The position numbers were made by a program, and so were the translations under genes. From Isochrysis galbana (lineage: Eukaryota > Haptophyta > Isochrysidales > Isochrysidaceae), in assembly GCA_018136815.1 (NCBI GenBank), contig CM030931.1:6364273-6428272 (forward strand): a stretch of 64,000 nt of DNA, given 5' to 3'. Of this stretch, positions 19,976-30,615 are shown in pieces. Under the pieces are notes generated by a model. The model searched no databases. It saw only the letters and a program-made list of their open reading frames with translations, and was not told the DNA's origin. Each line of letters starts with the position of its first letter. Positions within the stretch are counted from its first letter, which is position 1.

Positions 19976-20689
19976 GTTGACGTGAGTGTGGTGTCGTGTC
20001 ATCGGTCCATCGGACTCTATCCGTCTGACGTCTGTCGTTCGTCGCTCTCGTTCTCGTTCTCGTTCCCGTTCCCGTCCCTCGTTCTCAACACTACCTCAAT
20101 ACCAAACCTCTCCAATCCCTCAGCCCCCCGCCATTCCATCACCCCCGGCCATCTCCGCAGCGCCTCCCGCCGATCATTTCCCTTGCGTATCATCGCATAT
20201 CGAGCCAGTGGTCATGCTCAATCCGTCAACCTTGCCCAAGTTACTGTAATGGGCCCTTGAAGGGGGTGTCAACGTGAACCCATACGCCCTGTCTTCTGTC
20301 TCCCCAGCCCTCCTCGTCCCTCCCCACAACTCATGTGCATACAATGGCTGGTAAAGATCCACAGCTCCATCCACCCCCCCCCCACTACCAACACGATTAC
20401 TCATTCATACACCTTCACCGTTGATTGTGGTTGGCTTTAAGAGTAAAAAAATAAGCCATGATCCACGATGATGCTATTGCCCCATAGCATACTTGGCGCA
20501 GAGCACCGCCTAGCAAACACATATTCCTTGGAAGCGGTGTGGTAGAGCGCGAGAACTCAGCTTTCTGCAGTATCAGGGCCAAGGGACGCTCATGCAGTTG
20601 TGACGTCGTGAATCATACACGATGCGCCTACGGGCTAGGACAGGGACGCGCCTCGTTTACGCCACCTGCAAAGCCTGCGTAGCAGCTCC
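19976..20689. other. gene-free; possible old gypsy LTR-edge fragment, then 3' flank of the glycosyltransferase gene
   Basis: The segment 19990-20080, with a TCGTTC-repeat CT-rich part, resembles 28330-28400, a stretch tied to a gypsy LTR fossil. From 20260 to 20689 the sequence is ordinary and without ORFs. Confidence 0.3.
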
Positions 20690-23143
20690 TCAATCTATGT
20701 ACTCCTCGAGCCATTTGCCAGTGAGCTCATAGACCTGGCGCGACACGAACTGTTGCAAAGTTGCAGAGGCCGAGTACATCGAAACCGTGAAGAGAATGAA
20801 GAGCAAAAAGTAGAGGACCGCGAGCTGGGCATACTGCCTCAACATAGCTGATAGCGGCAGCCTTCCCTTGCGTGCTAGCTTGCGCTCCTCGATGTTCACG
20901 CGAGGATTGCCTAAGCACAATAGCATATGCCCCGGAATCAAAACCAAGGCTAGGAGTAGGGCTAGGATGTCATCCCATTGAGTGTGAGTCATCTCGGACA
21001 GGGCCATCGTGGTAACGCCATAGAGGAGCGCGATAGAGAGCGCATTGAGCGGGAGCGTGTACAAAAAGATGACCAAGTTTGCGTACAGCAACCGAAACAC
21101 GGAGGGTGTGGTAGTCCGCGGTCGTCTACCTGACCCTCCATTGTCGACTTTCCCAAGCTCGAGCGCATCCAGATCCTCATCGCTGTCGTCGTCGCTCTGG
21201 GCGATTGCAACCGAAGCATAGCCGCGTTTCTTCTTGGCCTTCTTGGCCTTCTTCTTCTTCGGCTTCTTTGACGGCATAGTCGGCTCCACCACTGAAACGG
21301 ATTTCGGAGTTGGCGGTGGCGGCAGACCGAGTAATTGCCATTCCGGCGGTGGCTGCAAGTTGAGAGCCTCGACCAGCGAGAGCGAGAAAACGATGAAGAT
21401 GAACCCCTGGACGGCGAAGTACAGCGTGAAGACCCACGAGGCGCCCAACACATATCCGTACATTGCCGCAGCAATGAGGAAGAGACCACACACCATCTCC
21501 TTGCCAAAGAACGAGATCTGCTTGATGATCTTGGACAAGTCGAAGGACCGGTCGGCATTCGCGCCGAGCTTCTGTGTGACCGTCCACGTCATCGATCCCT
21601 TCAGGCCAAGGAGGCCTTCAAGAGACGCGCCCAGTTTGAGGATGGACATGGCGTTCTCGTACATAACGTAGAGGATCATGAAATGGAATGACTCGGGCGA
21701 GAAAGCCATCGTGGACATGGTCACGAGCAGCGGCAACCAGACGATTGCCCACCAGGGCATGAAGCGGTGGTGTGAATCTTCTGTCTCCACCTCTTGCGTG
21801 TAGTGTAGCAGTGTTAACGGCACAAGCACCGAGTAGAAGGTGAACGAGATGATATTCGTCGCAAGCATGCGTGCGCCAAAGAAGAAAATGTTTAGATATG
21901 CCTTGTGCAGAGGCGGCAGGCTGCTAGCCAGAACTTGCTCTCGTGCCGCCGCCCAGAGCTGCATTGGCCCGCATGACCAGCGGCGTTGCTGCTTGCGATA
22001 AGCTTTGTAGTCGGAGGGGATTTCGTTCGGACACTCAATATCGTAGACCCACACGAACTGCCATCCTCTGAGGAAAGCTCGCAGGGAAAGGTCCATATCC
22101 TCCACGAGCGTGCGAGCGTTCCAGCCCCCGGCGTCTGTGATGCATTGCTTGCGCCAGACGCCGCCAGTCCCATTGAAATTGAAAAAGTTCCCAGTGGCAA
22201 AACGCGCATACTGCTCGCACTTGATGTGCGCGTTGAGACAGATCTCTTGATACCTGCAGAAGAGCGACTCATCGGCATTGAGGTACGTCCAGCGCCCCTG
22301 GACGAAGCCGACGTTCTTATTCTGAAAGTAAGGCGTAATCTTAAGCAAAAAGTCATTTTCCGGGAGAAAATCGGCGTCAAAGATTGCGATGAGGTCGGCA
22401 TCAATGTCATCATGCACCTGCAGGCAGCCGGGATTGTTCTGACACTAGTAGGCTATGGCGCTCCACGACAACTCTCGAGGATGTTCACGCACCTCGTGCA
22501 TAGCCCCAGCTTTGAACCCCTGCCGATTGGTCCTTCTGACGGCATTGATGATGATTCCCTCCTTCCGCCAGTAGTCGATGGCCTTGTCGACAACGGCCCT
22601 TGTCTCTGCATCGGTCGAGTCGTCCAACACTTGCACCTCAAATCTGTGCAATGACCATCAAGGGATGAGCCCTGCACGCCAATGCGCCAGAGCCTAGACG
22701 CAGTGGTGTGCACACCTTTCGCGCGGGTAGTCCATCTGGCACGCATAGTCGATAATCCGCGCCGCGACGTGCGTCTCGTTGAACATGGGCAGCTGGACAA
22801 GCACCTTTGGGTACTTTGCCCCGCGTTTGAAATGGTTTGGGTAGCGCCCAGTTGGCTCCCAGTGGTGTGGGTCGAGCATGGCCATGAGCTTGTAGAAGAC
22901 GCACGAATAAAAGAGAAAGAGCTTGTCGACGGCGACCATACAGCCCGTGAACGAGGCGAGCCCCACAGAGACTTCAAGCCTTCGTTCGGCAAGGAGGGCA
23001 TCAGCTCGGCACGCCATGGGGGGGGGGGGGGGCAATCGGGGGAGGGGGATCGGCGCAGACAGATCGAGGAAAGGCGGTGCGCACAGAATGATAGCAACGC
23101 TCTCGAGCTGCGCGAGCATCTGCGGCGCCTGCTCCGCCACCAT
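20690..23143 (-). CDS. cellulose-synthase-like family-2 glycosyltransferase (CslA/CslC type), 768 aa, three exons
   Basis: Exons: 23143-22716, 22643-22493 and 22417-20690, joined by GT-AG introns with matching phases. The GT2 signature is complete: YPKVLVQLPMFNE (111-123), LDDSTD, the metal-binding DAD at 207-209, the catalytic ED at 299-300 and QQRRW at 336-340. Several membrane helices follow, and at least one hydrophobic segment precedes the catalytic domain. A Lys-rich then Asp/Glu-rich stretch (KPKKKKAKKAKKKRG, DDDSDEDLD) sits in a late cytosolic loop. This is the architecture of processive plant/algal beta-glycan synthases such as glucomannan or xyloglucan-backbone synthases. The polymer made here cannot be told from sequence. 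The Golgi is the usual location. The in-frame region upstream of the chosen ATG is low-complexity and probably 5' UTR. Confidence 0.88.
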
Positions 23144-23603
23144 GGCCGTCGAGCGGCGGTGGGGCGGGGCGGAGGTCGCCAGCGGCACGGCGCGCGAGGC
23201 GCCCGCCGCGCCGGAAACCCCCCCCCTCCTCCTCCTCTCCCGCCTCCCCGTCGACGCCCGCCCTCTTCCCCTCCTCTTCCCCTTTTTCTCCTCTCTCGCT
23301 CTTACTTTTCCCTCTCTCCTCACGAACAATCGATGGCTCTCAGTGGGGTCAAGGGGTCCGGAGGCCTCGGCCCCAGGTGTTTTAACGGCTTCTACAGCGA
23401 CTTGGATTTTTATCACTAGGAACGGACCCTCGGAGCGAGACGGAGAGACATAAATACTCCTCCTATCTGGAGAGGGAGGAGTGCTTTAGAGTAAACTAGC
23501 TCCTGCTCTCCAAAGCTAGAAAGCTAGAAAGCTATGAGTTTGAGAGTCCTACAATTAGGTCTTCCTAACGTTAGAGCGAAACCGTTGCGGCGGTTTTTTA
23601 GGC
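23144..23603. promoter_or_regulatory. divergent intergenic promoter region
   Basis: 460 bp separate the start codons of the glycosyltransferase (-) and the metalloprotease (+). The middle (23455-23535) holds AGTGCTTTAGAGTAAACTAG, an inverted CTCCTCC / GGAGGAG pair and three tandem AAAGCTAG units at 23513-23533. These are near matches to the CTAGAGTA motif found upstream of other genes. Confidence 0.4.
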
Positions 23604-25289
23604 ATGTGGGCGGCGGCCAGGTGGGCTTGGCGCCTCCTCCTCTTGGCGTGCGGCCCGGCGAGCTCGTTCCGGCAGAACTCACTCGGCAGCAACTCGACCA
23701 TAGCGCGTTATTCCGCCCGTCCCGCCATCCGCTGGGCAATCTCCCCCGACTTCTATGAGCTGCTGCTGCCGCGGCTCGGCGTCGAAGCAGGGTTCCCGCT
23801 CGGCCGCACCGCCAGCTACGTATCAAGGGATCGTGTGCACGCGATCATCGCGCAGGCATTTGAGGTGTGGCAAGCGAACAGCCCGTCCATCCGCTTCATC
23901 GACGTCACCGACCGCTGCACCAACGAACGACTCTGGCTGCCAGTTGAGGAGCGGCAATGCTACTCGAGCCCATGGTGTGTGAACTATGAGGCCACCGGTC
24001 CGTTGGGGGACGAGTGGGAGCAGGGCCGGACGGACTTGGATACCACCTCGCAGTGCACGTTCGCAACGTGTCTTGAATGCGAACGAGCAGATGTCGTCGT
24101 CGGGGGCTTCTTCCAGCACAACCGTGGGCTGGCTGATCATGTGCAGGCTCGAATCACTAAGCGCGTCTTCTCGCAAATGCCGCCGCTTGGATACAACGGG
24201 CAGCCGGTGGCTGGGCAGACGATTGGAGGAGCGGGTGGAACTGGTGGGCAGGTTCGGGGCAACGCAGGCGCTTTCCTGCAATTCAACCTTGACAACAAGA
24301 CGTCCTTCAACAAGACAGGCGTCCCTGAACTCGTCGATCATTGCTGGCGGCTCGACTCCGAGTTGTGCGGATGGCTTGCAGATTTGGATACGAACCCTTA
24401 CACGGTGGCCGCTGTCGTCTTTGGTTTGGCCTTTGCGCTCGTCTGCTGTATTTGTCTTTACGGGGCACTGACTCTAATCCAGCGTTTGGCGGCGAACCTG
24501 CTGCAAGGATGGGACATGGATTCGGACGGAAAACTAGAGCTCCAGGAGGTGATGTACGTGATGGATGAGTTCTGTGGTACTTTGTGCTTCGAGTGCCGCT
24601 GCCCGACTGTCCACTCGAAGGAAATGTCACCACTCGCTGGAATTTCGGGGGTGGTTGAAACCCTAGCCAATCTTCACTTGCTTCCGACTCTCTTCACCCT
24701 GGCGACATTGGTTGCGCTGCCTCTCAGCTTCTTTGCCCACGTCGCGCCTTGTTGGAATTGTCATGATCTTCGATCGGCAGCTGTGCACGAAATCGGACAT
24801 CTACTAGGGTTGAGCCACGCAGATGCTGAGGATGGGGTCCGATTCAACAGCACGACGGGCAATGGCTGCCTCGACAGTGCCAAAAGCTTCATTGCGCACA
24901 CAACGACTGAGGCGCTCATGAGCACCATTGGCCTTCTCGCGGACAGTAGGATCGCTCCTCGCCGATGTCTCACACAAGACGACCTGAATGGCCTCAATTC
25001 TATTTACTCAAGTTGTGATGGGAATGTGCTGCAAGAGCCGACGTGCCCTGTACAGTACGGGGATCGGTCGTCTTGGCTAAGGCTTCTCGAGAGCTTCTTC
25101 ACGATCTCTTGGCCTATCCTACTTGCGATCTTTGGTATCAAGGTGGTTGCGGTGACACTCCTGTGGTTGCAGGATCAGATCGCCCGATGGCGGTTGCGTG
25201 CACAATCCAGGAAAATTGTATCAACGATAGCCGCGCAGGAGGGTGAGGAAGACGGCAGCTTATCTGAGGGCCGTCCTCCAGCATGCTAA
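23604..25289 (+). CDS. membrane matrixin-like metalloprotease with a TM-EF-hand-TM insert, 561 aa
   Basis: A single exon runs from the ATG at 23604. Residues 1-22 look like a signal peptide. Residues 41-103 (RWAISPDFY, AFEVWQANSPSIRFIDVTD) match the start of a matrixin (M10) catalytic domain. The zinc site HEIGHLLGLSH lies at 395-405 and the typical matrixin end LTQDDLNGLNSIYS at 456-469. Between the halves, about residues 265-385, come a membrane helix (267-292), an EF-hand loop DMDSDGKLELQE (304-315), a Cys-rich stretch and a second helix (355-380). A third helix (498-522) follows the catalytic part. The two inserted helices would return the chain to the same membrane side, so both protease halves stay extracellular while the EF-hand faces the cytosol. 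Calcium control is inferred. N-glycosylation sites (NKT, NST) fit a secreted ectodomain. Confidence 0.8.
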   Translation: MWAAARWAWRLLLLACGPASSFRQNSLGSNSTIARYSARPAIRWAISPDFYELLLPRLGVEAGFPLGRTASYVSRDRVHAIIAQAFEVWQANSPSIRFIDVTDRCTNERLWLPVEERQCYSSPWCVNYEATGPLGDEWEQGRTDLDTTSQCTFATCLECERADVVVGGFFQHNRGLADHVQARITKRVFSQMPPLGYNGQPVAGQTIGGAGGTGGQVRGNAGAFLQFNLDNKTSFNKTGVPELVDHCWRLDSELCGWLADLDTNPYTVAAVVFGLAFALVCCICLYGALTLIQRLAANLLQGWDMDSDGKLELQEVMYVMDEFCGTLCFECRCPTVHSKEMSPLAGISGVVETLANLHLLPTLFTLATLVALPLSFFAHVAPCWNCHDLRSAAVHEIGHLLGLSHADAEDGVRFNSTTGNGCLDSAKSFIAHTTTEALMSTIGLLADSRIAPRRCLTQDDLNGLNSIYSSCDGNVLQEPTCPVQYGDRSSWLRLLESFFTISWPILLAIFGIKVVAVTLLWLQDQIARWRLRAQSRKIVSTIAAQEGEEDGSLSEGRPPAC

Positions 25290-25404
25290 GTGGTGCCATC
25301 CTCTGCTGCATTCCACAACTTGTTCGTAATTGATGGACTTAATTTGAAAATGGCACCATGTCACGATGACCATTGACACTAGCACCGCCGCAACTAGCAG
25401 TGGT

Positions 25405-25424
25405 ACCTGTGCCATGGCACAGGT
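25405..25424. repeat. 20-bp perfect palindrome 3' of the metalloprotease gene
   Basis: ACCTGTGCCATGGCACAGGT equals its own reverse complement. It lies 116 bp after the stop codon and may form a 3' UTR hairpin or be a binding site. Confidence 0.7.
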
Positions 25425-25904
25425 GCCTACTTTGAGCGACTTTGTATGGCTGCTGTTGGCCTCCAAGGTAGACGAGGATGACGGCGGCGGATTTCCCAAT
25501 GTTGAGATTATAGCCCCCGTGCCATCGAATGTCCCCCAAGCCCTGAGGGTGCTGTGTGCTCACTTTTATCTTCATGCAACGTGAGCTCCTCCTACTTGCA
25601 TTTGATAATCATAAAATCAGCGGGTCTTAGTGCTGCTATTGCCACTAGCCACGGGGAATGGAAAAACAAGGAAGAGAGAGCCGAAAGGAGAGCGACGACG
25701 CGACGGGGAAAGCCGATGCAATCAATGGTTACAGGGAAGGGTTAGTAGAAGTAAGGAGGGAGTCTACAACACTTCCCGTGAGCTGATGAAAACAAGAGGC
25801 GAGGGAGTAGGTTAGCCGCTGGGGAAAAACCCACAGCGGCGCGGCGAACACCTGCAACCAGAACGAGGGCGAACGCGGGGAAACGAGGGCAAGGAGGGAC
25901 CAGG

Positions 25905-26090
25905 GCTAAAAAAAAACCTTTTAATATTCTTACCGCACTCGCGGCGAATGGAACCACTACCCACTACAAGTAGCACGTAGCATACTCTCTACACCCCCAT
26001 TCCCCCGGCCCTTCTCCCCCCGCCATCAGGCGGCTCCCCCCGTACACTACTAGGGGGATCGGGGTGGAGGGCTTAGATATGGTTGGTCCG
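25905..26090 (-). mobile_element. family-A retroposon, 3'-end fragment
   Basis: An A-run then CCTTTTAATATTCTTACCGC matches the start of the insert at 7200. The following CATCAGGCGGCTCCCCCCGT and CACTACTAGGGGGAT parallel 7310-7345. It is the tail end (minus-strand sense) of a truncated copy. The stretch 25425-25904 before it holds nothing gene-like. Confidence 0.6.
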
Positions 26091-26279
26091 TGTCGAATCC
26101 AGAGTATCTCTATACTCAAATCGGATTCGATACTCGATAGTGCGAACGAATTTTGTTTTCAGGGCTTGTCTCGATGGTTCGCCGCTCGCTCGACATATTG
26201 TAGACCGAGGCTTCACATCGCTCGTCAATTCATTTGTCTACAAAAACAAATTTCGAATCGCAAATTTCGAGGCCTGTAC

Positions 26280-26600
26280 CTGTCGACCAAATTCCGATGT
26301 CGTCCAGGTACGGCATGCAAATTTCCCACGCGAGGCCCTGGAGCACCGCGTCCATGAGACGACACATGTAGGAAGGGCCAGATTGGACGCCGAACGGGAG
26401 GTAATTGAACTCGTACTTCTGGCGGTGGGTGCAGAACGCCGTGATGGGTTTGTCCTCCTCCTTGATAGGCAGGCACTAGAAGCCGGAGGCCAGGTCGAGT
26501 AGATAGAGGAAAAGAGAATCTCGAGAACCTTGGCCTCGAGATAGACGATCGATAGCCTCGACGGTGAGCGGTAGAGGCATTGGCAACTTTGGCCTTGATG
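26280..26600 (-). mobile_element. Ty3/gypsy reverse-transcriptase fossil
   Basis: Minus-strand sequence parallels the reverse-transcriptase region of the large element at about 38330-38610, including the stretch before and over the PFG and YLDD areas. It is a short, broken fragment of a related element. Its divergence shows it is older than the 34-47 kb copy. Confidence 0.7.
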
Positions 26601-27009
26601 CTATCCCCTTCGATTGGTGCAAGACCAGGGATCTCAATCTGTGTGCATGGGCGACGGGGCAAAGTATTGGCTGGGCAGGCGTATGGTGGGGTTCAGCGTG
26701 GATTTGGCGTGATCGGGGCAGGAGCTTTTTTAACGTCACCCCTGTTGGCATGCCTCGCTGCCTTATCAATGAGAGGGCATGGCATGTGTCCCACATGTGG
26801 ACATGGGAAGTGGCGCAAAGCGCTGCTACACGCAGTTTGTGGATGGCCAGCCCACTGGCCGCATTGTGTACCCCGCGCCCTTGCTGCGGTCTGCCCATGC
26901 CCATCGACTTTGAGCAGTGCTGCGCAATCTACTGCGACAGCTGCGCGGGACAGTTCTGCGCGAGGTGCCTCGGCGTGTGGTGGCGCGGAGGGCCTGTCGA
27001 CGACGGCAA

Positions 27010-27330
27010 TCCCCGCGCCGGCACTGTCGCATTCGCGAGCCTCTGCAGGCTATTTTGCTATCTTTCCGCTCTACCGTTATAACCGCGATGGTAAATCATC
27101 AATCTTCGTTCTCATATCTATCTATACGTCTACGACGTCTCCACGCTTCTATCAATCACTACACTTCATTCAATGTTGGTCTACCATTATATCCACGTGG
27201 CCAAGCAGCTTCTACAGGCTTCTACTTCTGCCATGGGCACGAGTTTGCGTCGGCTTGCATGCACGATCACGTCCGCATGTGTCTCGCCACGAGTGGCAAC
27301 ACGGGCCACGCACACTGGAGTTCTAATTTC
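27010..27330. other. no gene; possible gypsy LTR-edge fragment
   Basis: TGTCGCATTC, which is also the outer edge of the large gypsy LTR, occurs at about 27025. A related stretch lies at 56504-56570. Nothing else is recognisable. Confidence 0.25.
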
Positions 27331-28100
27331 TATATACATTTCACGGGGCATTTGTAAAAAAAACAACCAAATCTGAGGTTGCAGCCTCTCGCTGGAGGCG
27401 GGCTGGCTGCCTGGACTGGAGTAGGAGTAGTAGGGAGCCGGCCCCGTTCGATCGTACTGGTGACCGCGGCGAGCTGCTGAGAGAAATGTGCGGCCATGGC
27501 CTGCATGAGCTCGATATAACGCAGCTCGACGGGGTTGAGCCCCGGTGAAGCCGACGAGGTTGGCGGCGGGACCGTAGCAGACGGTGGAGAAGGAGAGAAA
27601 TGGAGAAGGGAGTCGGGCAGCAGACCCTGGGCCTCTTCACCACGAGATGGTTGACTTGGAGGCTCACTCACCTCGGGCGTGGACTGGCAGGACGCTCTCA
27701 ATGGCCTTCTCCTCGCCGCTCGCGATCCTAAGAAGGGCCCTCCGCTCATGCCGACTTGCATCGTTCCTGGTCGCCAGCACGCAATGGCAATGGCAAACCT
27801 TCCCATGTCCCCTCATCGCGGCTCGATGCGCAGCCGCACCTACGTGGGCATCGCCGGTGCGATGGCGATATGGCGATGCAATGGATGCCCGTCATTCTGG
27901 ACTATTGCCGCCGTACTCCTTGTGGTCCGGCCACGTCCGCCGCCTCTCTCCTATCTCAAGCGCGTGACCTACAATCAAGCCAGTTGGCGGCTCAGGCTGG
28001 TTCCGGTTCCAGTTCCGAGCCATCGAATGTTTCGAGTGTCGCCGCGATTGATATGGAGTGGCGGCCGTGGCTAGGGTCGCCCCGCTCGTCGTTGTTGCCC
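27330..28100. mobile_element. mixed Ty3/gypsy fossil fragments
   Basis: Plus-strand 27790-27905 parallels the methyltransferase-like part of the large element (about 41190-41280, opposite strand), including the RSRTY-GIAGAMA region. The minus-strand frame at 27330-27806 has a Ser/Pro-rich, gag-like character. All pieces are broken. The fragments show that methyltransferase-bearing gypsy elements inserted here more than once. Confidence 0.5.
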
Positions 28101-28189
28101 GTCCGGTGAGCAACTTTTGCGAAACTTTCACGCGAAACTTTGGGGGGTCCGGCGCGAAACTCTGACCTGGCCCTACGTATATGGACGGC

Positions 28190-28990
28190 GGTATGCTCTC
28201 TCTCTCCGTCTCTCGCGACGTGTTTGAGTTACCGGTGATGTATGTGGGGTCTCGGTTATTTCACGTTTTGCTTAGTTTGGGTGAATGATTCTGGTGCGTT
28301 CGTGAGTCGGTGCATCCTGTTGTTTTCTGCATCGTTGTCCGACGTCCTGTCGTCAGTCGTCATCCGTCGCTCTCGCTCTCGTCGCTCTCGCTCTCGTAAC
28401 ACTCATACCCTACAAACTCGCCTCGCCTCACCAGCCCCTGCCAACACAGCCCTCCTCTCACTCACCCTCGCCTCTCGCCGCTCGCTCGATGTCGCTTTCG
28501 CCGCCGTCTTCGCCCTCGCCCAAGCCCGCCTGCCCGCCTTCCTCTGCTGACGGGCCTCAGCCCGTCAGCGTCTCCGAAGTCGTCTCCCTCGCCGCGCCTG
28601 CCGCCAGCCTCGCTCCTGCCTCATTGCCCTCAAGCCCTATGGGCCATTCCAATTCGCAATTCGTCAGGCGTATGCTTGCGGCTTACCAGTGGACTCAATT
28701 ATAGTGCTATGTTTACATACATTCGAGTATTATTGTAAACGGACCATGGACCATGGCTCAACTTTAGTTATGTCCCATGTTTGACAGAACGCCACCTTAG
28801 TCACAGTGTCCCAGTGTCCAATGTCCAGTGTCCGAGTCCAAAATCCCAAATGGAGTTGCCCGACCCAATCCAGATTTTCATTCATCATTCACCCGACTCC
28901 CGGCTCCCGGCGGGGAGGAGGGCCAAAGCGCCGCGCTAGCCGCCGGCGCCGCTCGCGACGGAGTGGCCCAGAGCCCCCCGGCAACGCTCG
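28190..28990 (+). mobile_element. Ty3/gypsy fossil: LTR piece plus gag 5' end
   Basis: 28190-28350 parallels the large element's LTR read on its coding strand; for example GTGAATGATTCTGGTG and TTCGTGAGTCGGTG have close counterparts. 28845-28990 parallels the start of its gag gene. Order and orientation (LTR then gag, plus strand) are those of a 5' end, so this is a broken, older relative inserted in the opposite orientation. Confidence 0.65.
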
Positions 28991-29091
28991 ACTCGACAAG
29001 AAATTTAGTTGAGGAGAGTTGAGAGTTGATTGAAGCTGAAGTTGAGAGACCAACCCAACCCGAGGAGGTTGGTGCTAGAAAATAAAAAGCC

Positions 29092-30615
29092 ATGTCCGAC
29101 CGCACCGAGAGGAGCGAGAGCGACGGCCTTGTCTCTGTCGAGAGACGTACGGGCGTCGATCGATCGATCTCTTCCCCTGCGATGCCGGCGTTGGCGGTGG
29201 TGGGCGACGCTATCCTTCTTGGGCGGGTCGGCGCGATGCTGCGCCAGTGCGGCGTACAACACCCGGAGGGGCAGGCCGCGCTAGCGCAGCTGGCATGGTG
29301 TGCACGCTCGCACGGGTTCGACTTTGAGCTCGATGAGTTCAGTGAGGGGGTCGATCTAACAGAGCAAATGGCCGTTGTCAACGTCGGCTGTGACGAGTTC
29401 TTGCTTGAGCTGCCGCTGATTGCGTCGGATGACTTCTTTGGTGAGCCGAACCTTAAGCATACCTCTGAATCCACCCCTCTCTGGGTCCACGCGAGCACCG
29501 CAGAACTCAACGCAGCATTGTTGGGTATGCTCAAGCAAGGCAAAGTCGAGGCCTGCGCAACGAATCTGGCGCTACTTCGCGACTCGCAACAGATCCTGAA
29601 GGCGATTCCTGAATCGTCCCCTTCTAGGACGGCCGAGGCCTGGCAGATTGCACGGAAAGCATTCATCTCATCTTGTGGAGAATGCGAGCCAAGCTGCCAG
29701 GGTCTGCGTGCACCCTTGTACTCGTCTCCCAGCCATTATGCGTCTACAGGAGATTCGCTCGCGCATTATTGCGTCCTTACAGCAAGTTTGCCAGCTATCG
29801 CCGCATCGCAAGCATATCTAGGCCATTGGACTTTGACTCTGGACCCTGCGGTTGCCATAACCCGTACGGAGGCCAAAATCGTTCTCACTGCAGCAGGACA
29901 CACCTCCGAAGTCATCGAAGACATCTTGAACGATCCTTCTCAGGCGACACAAATCGAAGGCAGGGGAGGTAGGGATGGAGATCAAGTTCAAGACATCATT
30001 TTGAAACGGCGGGTGGACGTGCCCACCGGCCGCTTGATTCATAGGCAGCGCTGGGCATTGCATATGGAAGAATCAATCATGTTGTCGCTGCAACAGATTC
30101 CAGTGTCAGATGTGGCGCTATTGCCCAAGGTGCTTCAGCAACTGAGACAGAATGCATGCTTCTCCACTTTGTATGCCAGTGCTGCCTCTGAAACGTTCCC
30201 TATCAATTGCGTTGCCAAAAGACAAAAAAGGGGGCAACGTCATGATTGTGCCGAGAGCCGAGTGGAGCTACAAATGCAACCACCTGCCTCAATGACTCTC
30301 CTCTTCACGGTTCCTGCACCCCTTCCCTGTGCCAGCAATGTGATGCCGGGACATGATTTTTGCGATGGCTTGGTGGAATTGCACGCACAGCTTGCCGATG
30401 GTTCAAATGGCGAGCCCTTATGTTGGAGAGTGCATTTCGAAGCCGTTGATGAAGCCTTGCTATCTCGACTCAACGAGGCCCACGCCACGAAGGTGCTGAA
30501 TGCGTCTCAGTCTCTTCCCCTAACCGTCGCCTTTGTCTATCAACGGATGCGCGACACGGTAGGTGGCACAAAAGGGTTAATTGAAGAGGCGACTCTCCCT
30601 CGATCCCAAAACTGA
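29092..30615 (+). CDS. probable Mediator complex subunit 1 (Med1-like), 507 aa
   Basis: A long single-exon frame starts at ATG 29092; a second ATG at 29182 (MPALAVVGDAIL) is also possible. The N-terminal part has ALAQLAWCARSHGFDFELD followed by a beta-rich stretch (MAVVNVGCDEFLLELPLI). The middle has HWTLTLDPAVAITRTEAK. Later come ALLPKVLQQLRQNACFSTLY and a beta-sandwich-like segment with PPASMTLLFTVPAP. This order resembles the Med1 family: an N-terminal helical and beta region, a leucine-proline LLP-x-LRQQ helix, then a PPxS strand. Med1 is a Mediator middle-module subunit that links activators to RNA polymerase II in the nucleus. The match is by pattern only. It is flanked upstream by gypsy debris ending about 100 bp before the start. 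Confidence 0.5.
   Translation: MSDRTERSESDGLVSVERRTGVDRSISSPAMPALAVVGDAILLGRVGAMLRQCGVQHPEGQAALAQLAWCARSHGFDFELDEFSEGVDLTEQMAVVNVGCDEFLLELPLIASDDFFGEPNLKHTSESTPLWVHASTAELNAALLGMLKQGKVEACATNLALLRDSQQILKAIPESSPSRTAEAWQIARKAFISSCGECEPSCQGLRAPLYSSPSHYASTGDSLAHYCVLTASLPAIAASQAYLGHWTLTLDPAVAITRTEAKIVLTAAGHTSEVIEDILNDPSQATQIEGRGGRDGDQVQDIILKRRVDVPTGRLIHRQRWALHMEESIMLSLQQIPVSDVALLPKVLQQLRQNACFSTLYASAASETFPINCVAKRQKRGQRHDCAESRVELQMQPPASMTLLFTVPAPLPCASNVMPGHDFCDGLVELHAQLADGSNGEPLCWRVHFEAVDEALLSRLNEAHATKVLNASQSLPLTVAFVYQRMRDTVGGTKGLIEEATLPRSQN

Noticed and set aside
21986-22654. 222-codon plus-strand ORF
   Set aside because: It is antisense to glycosyltransferase exons 2 and 3, which carry the catalytic motifs.
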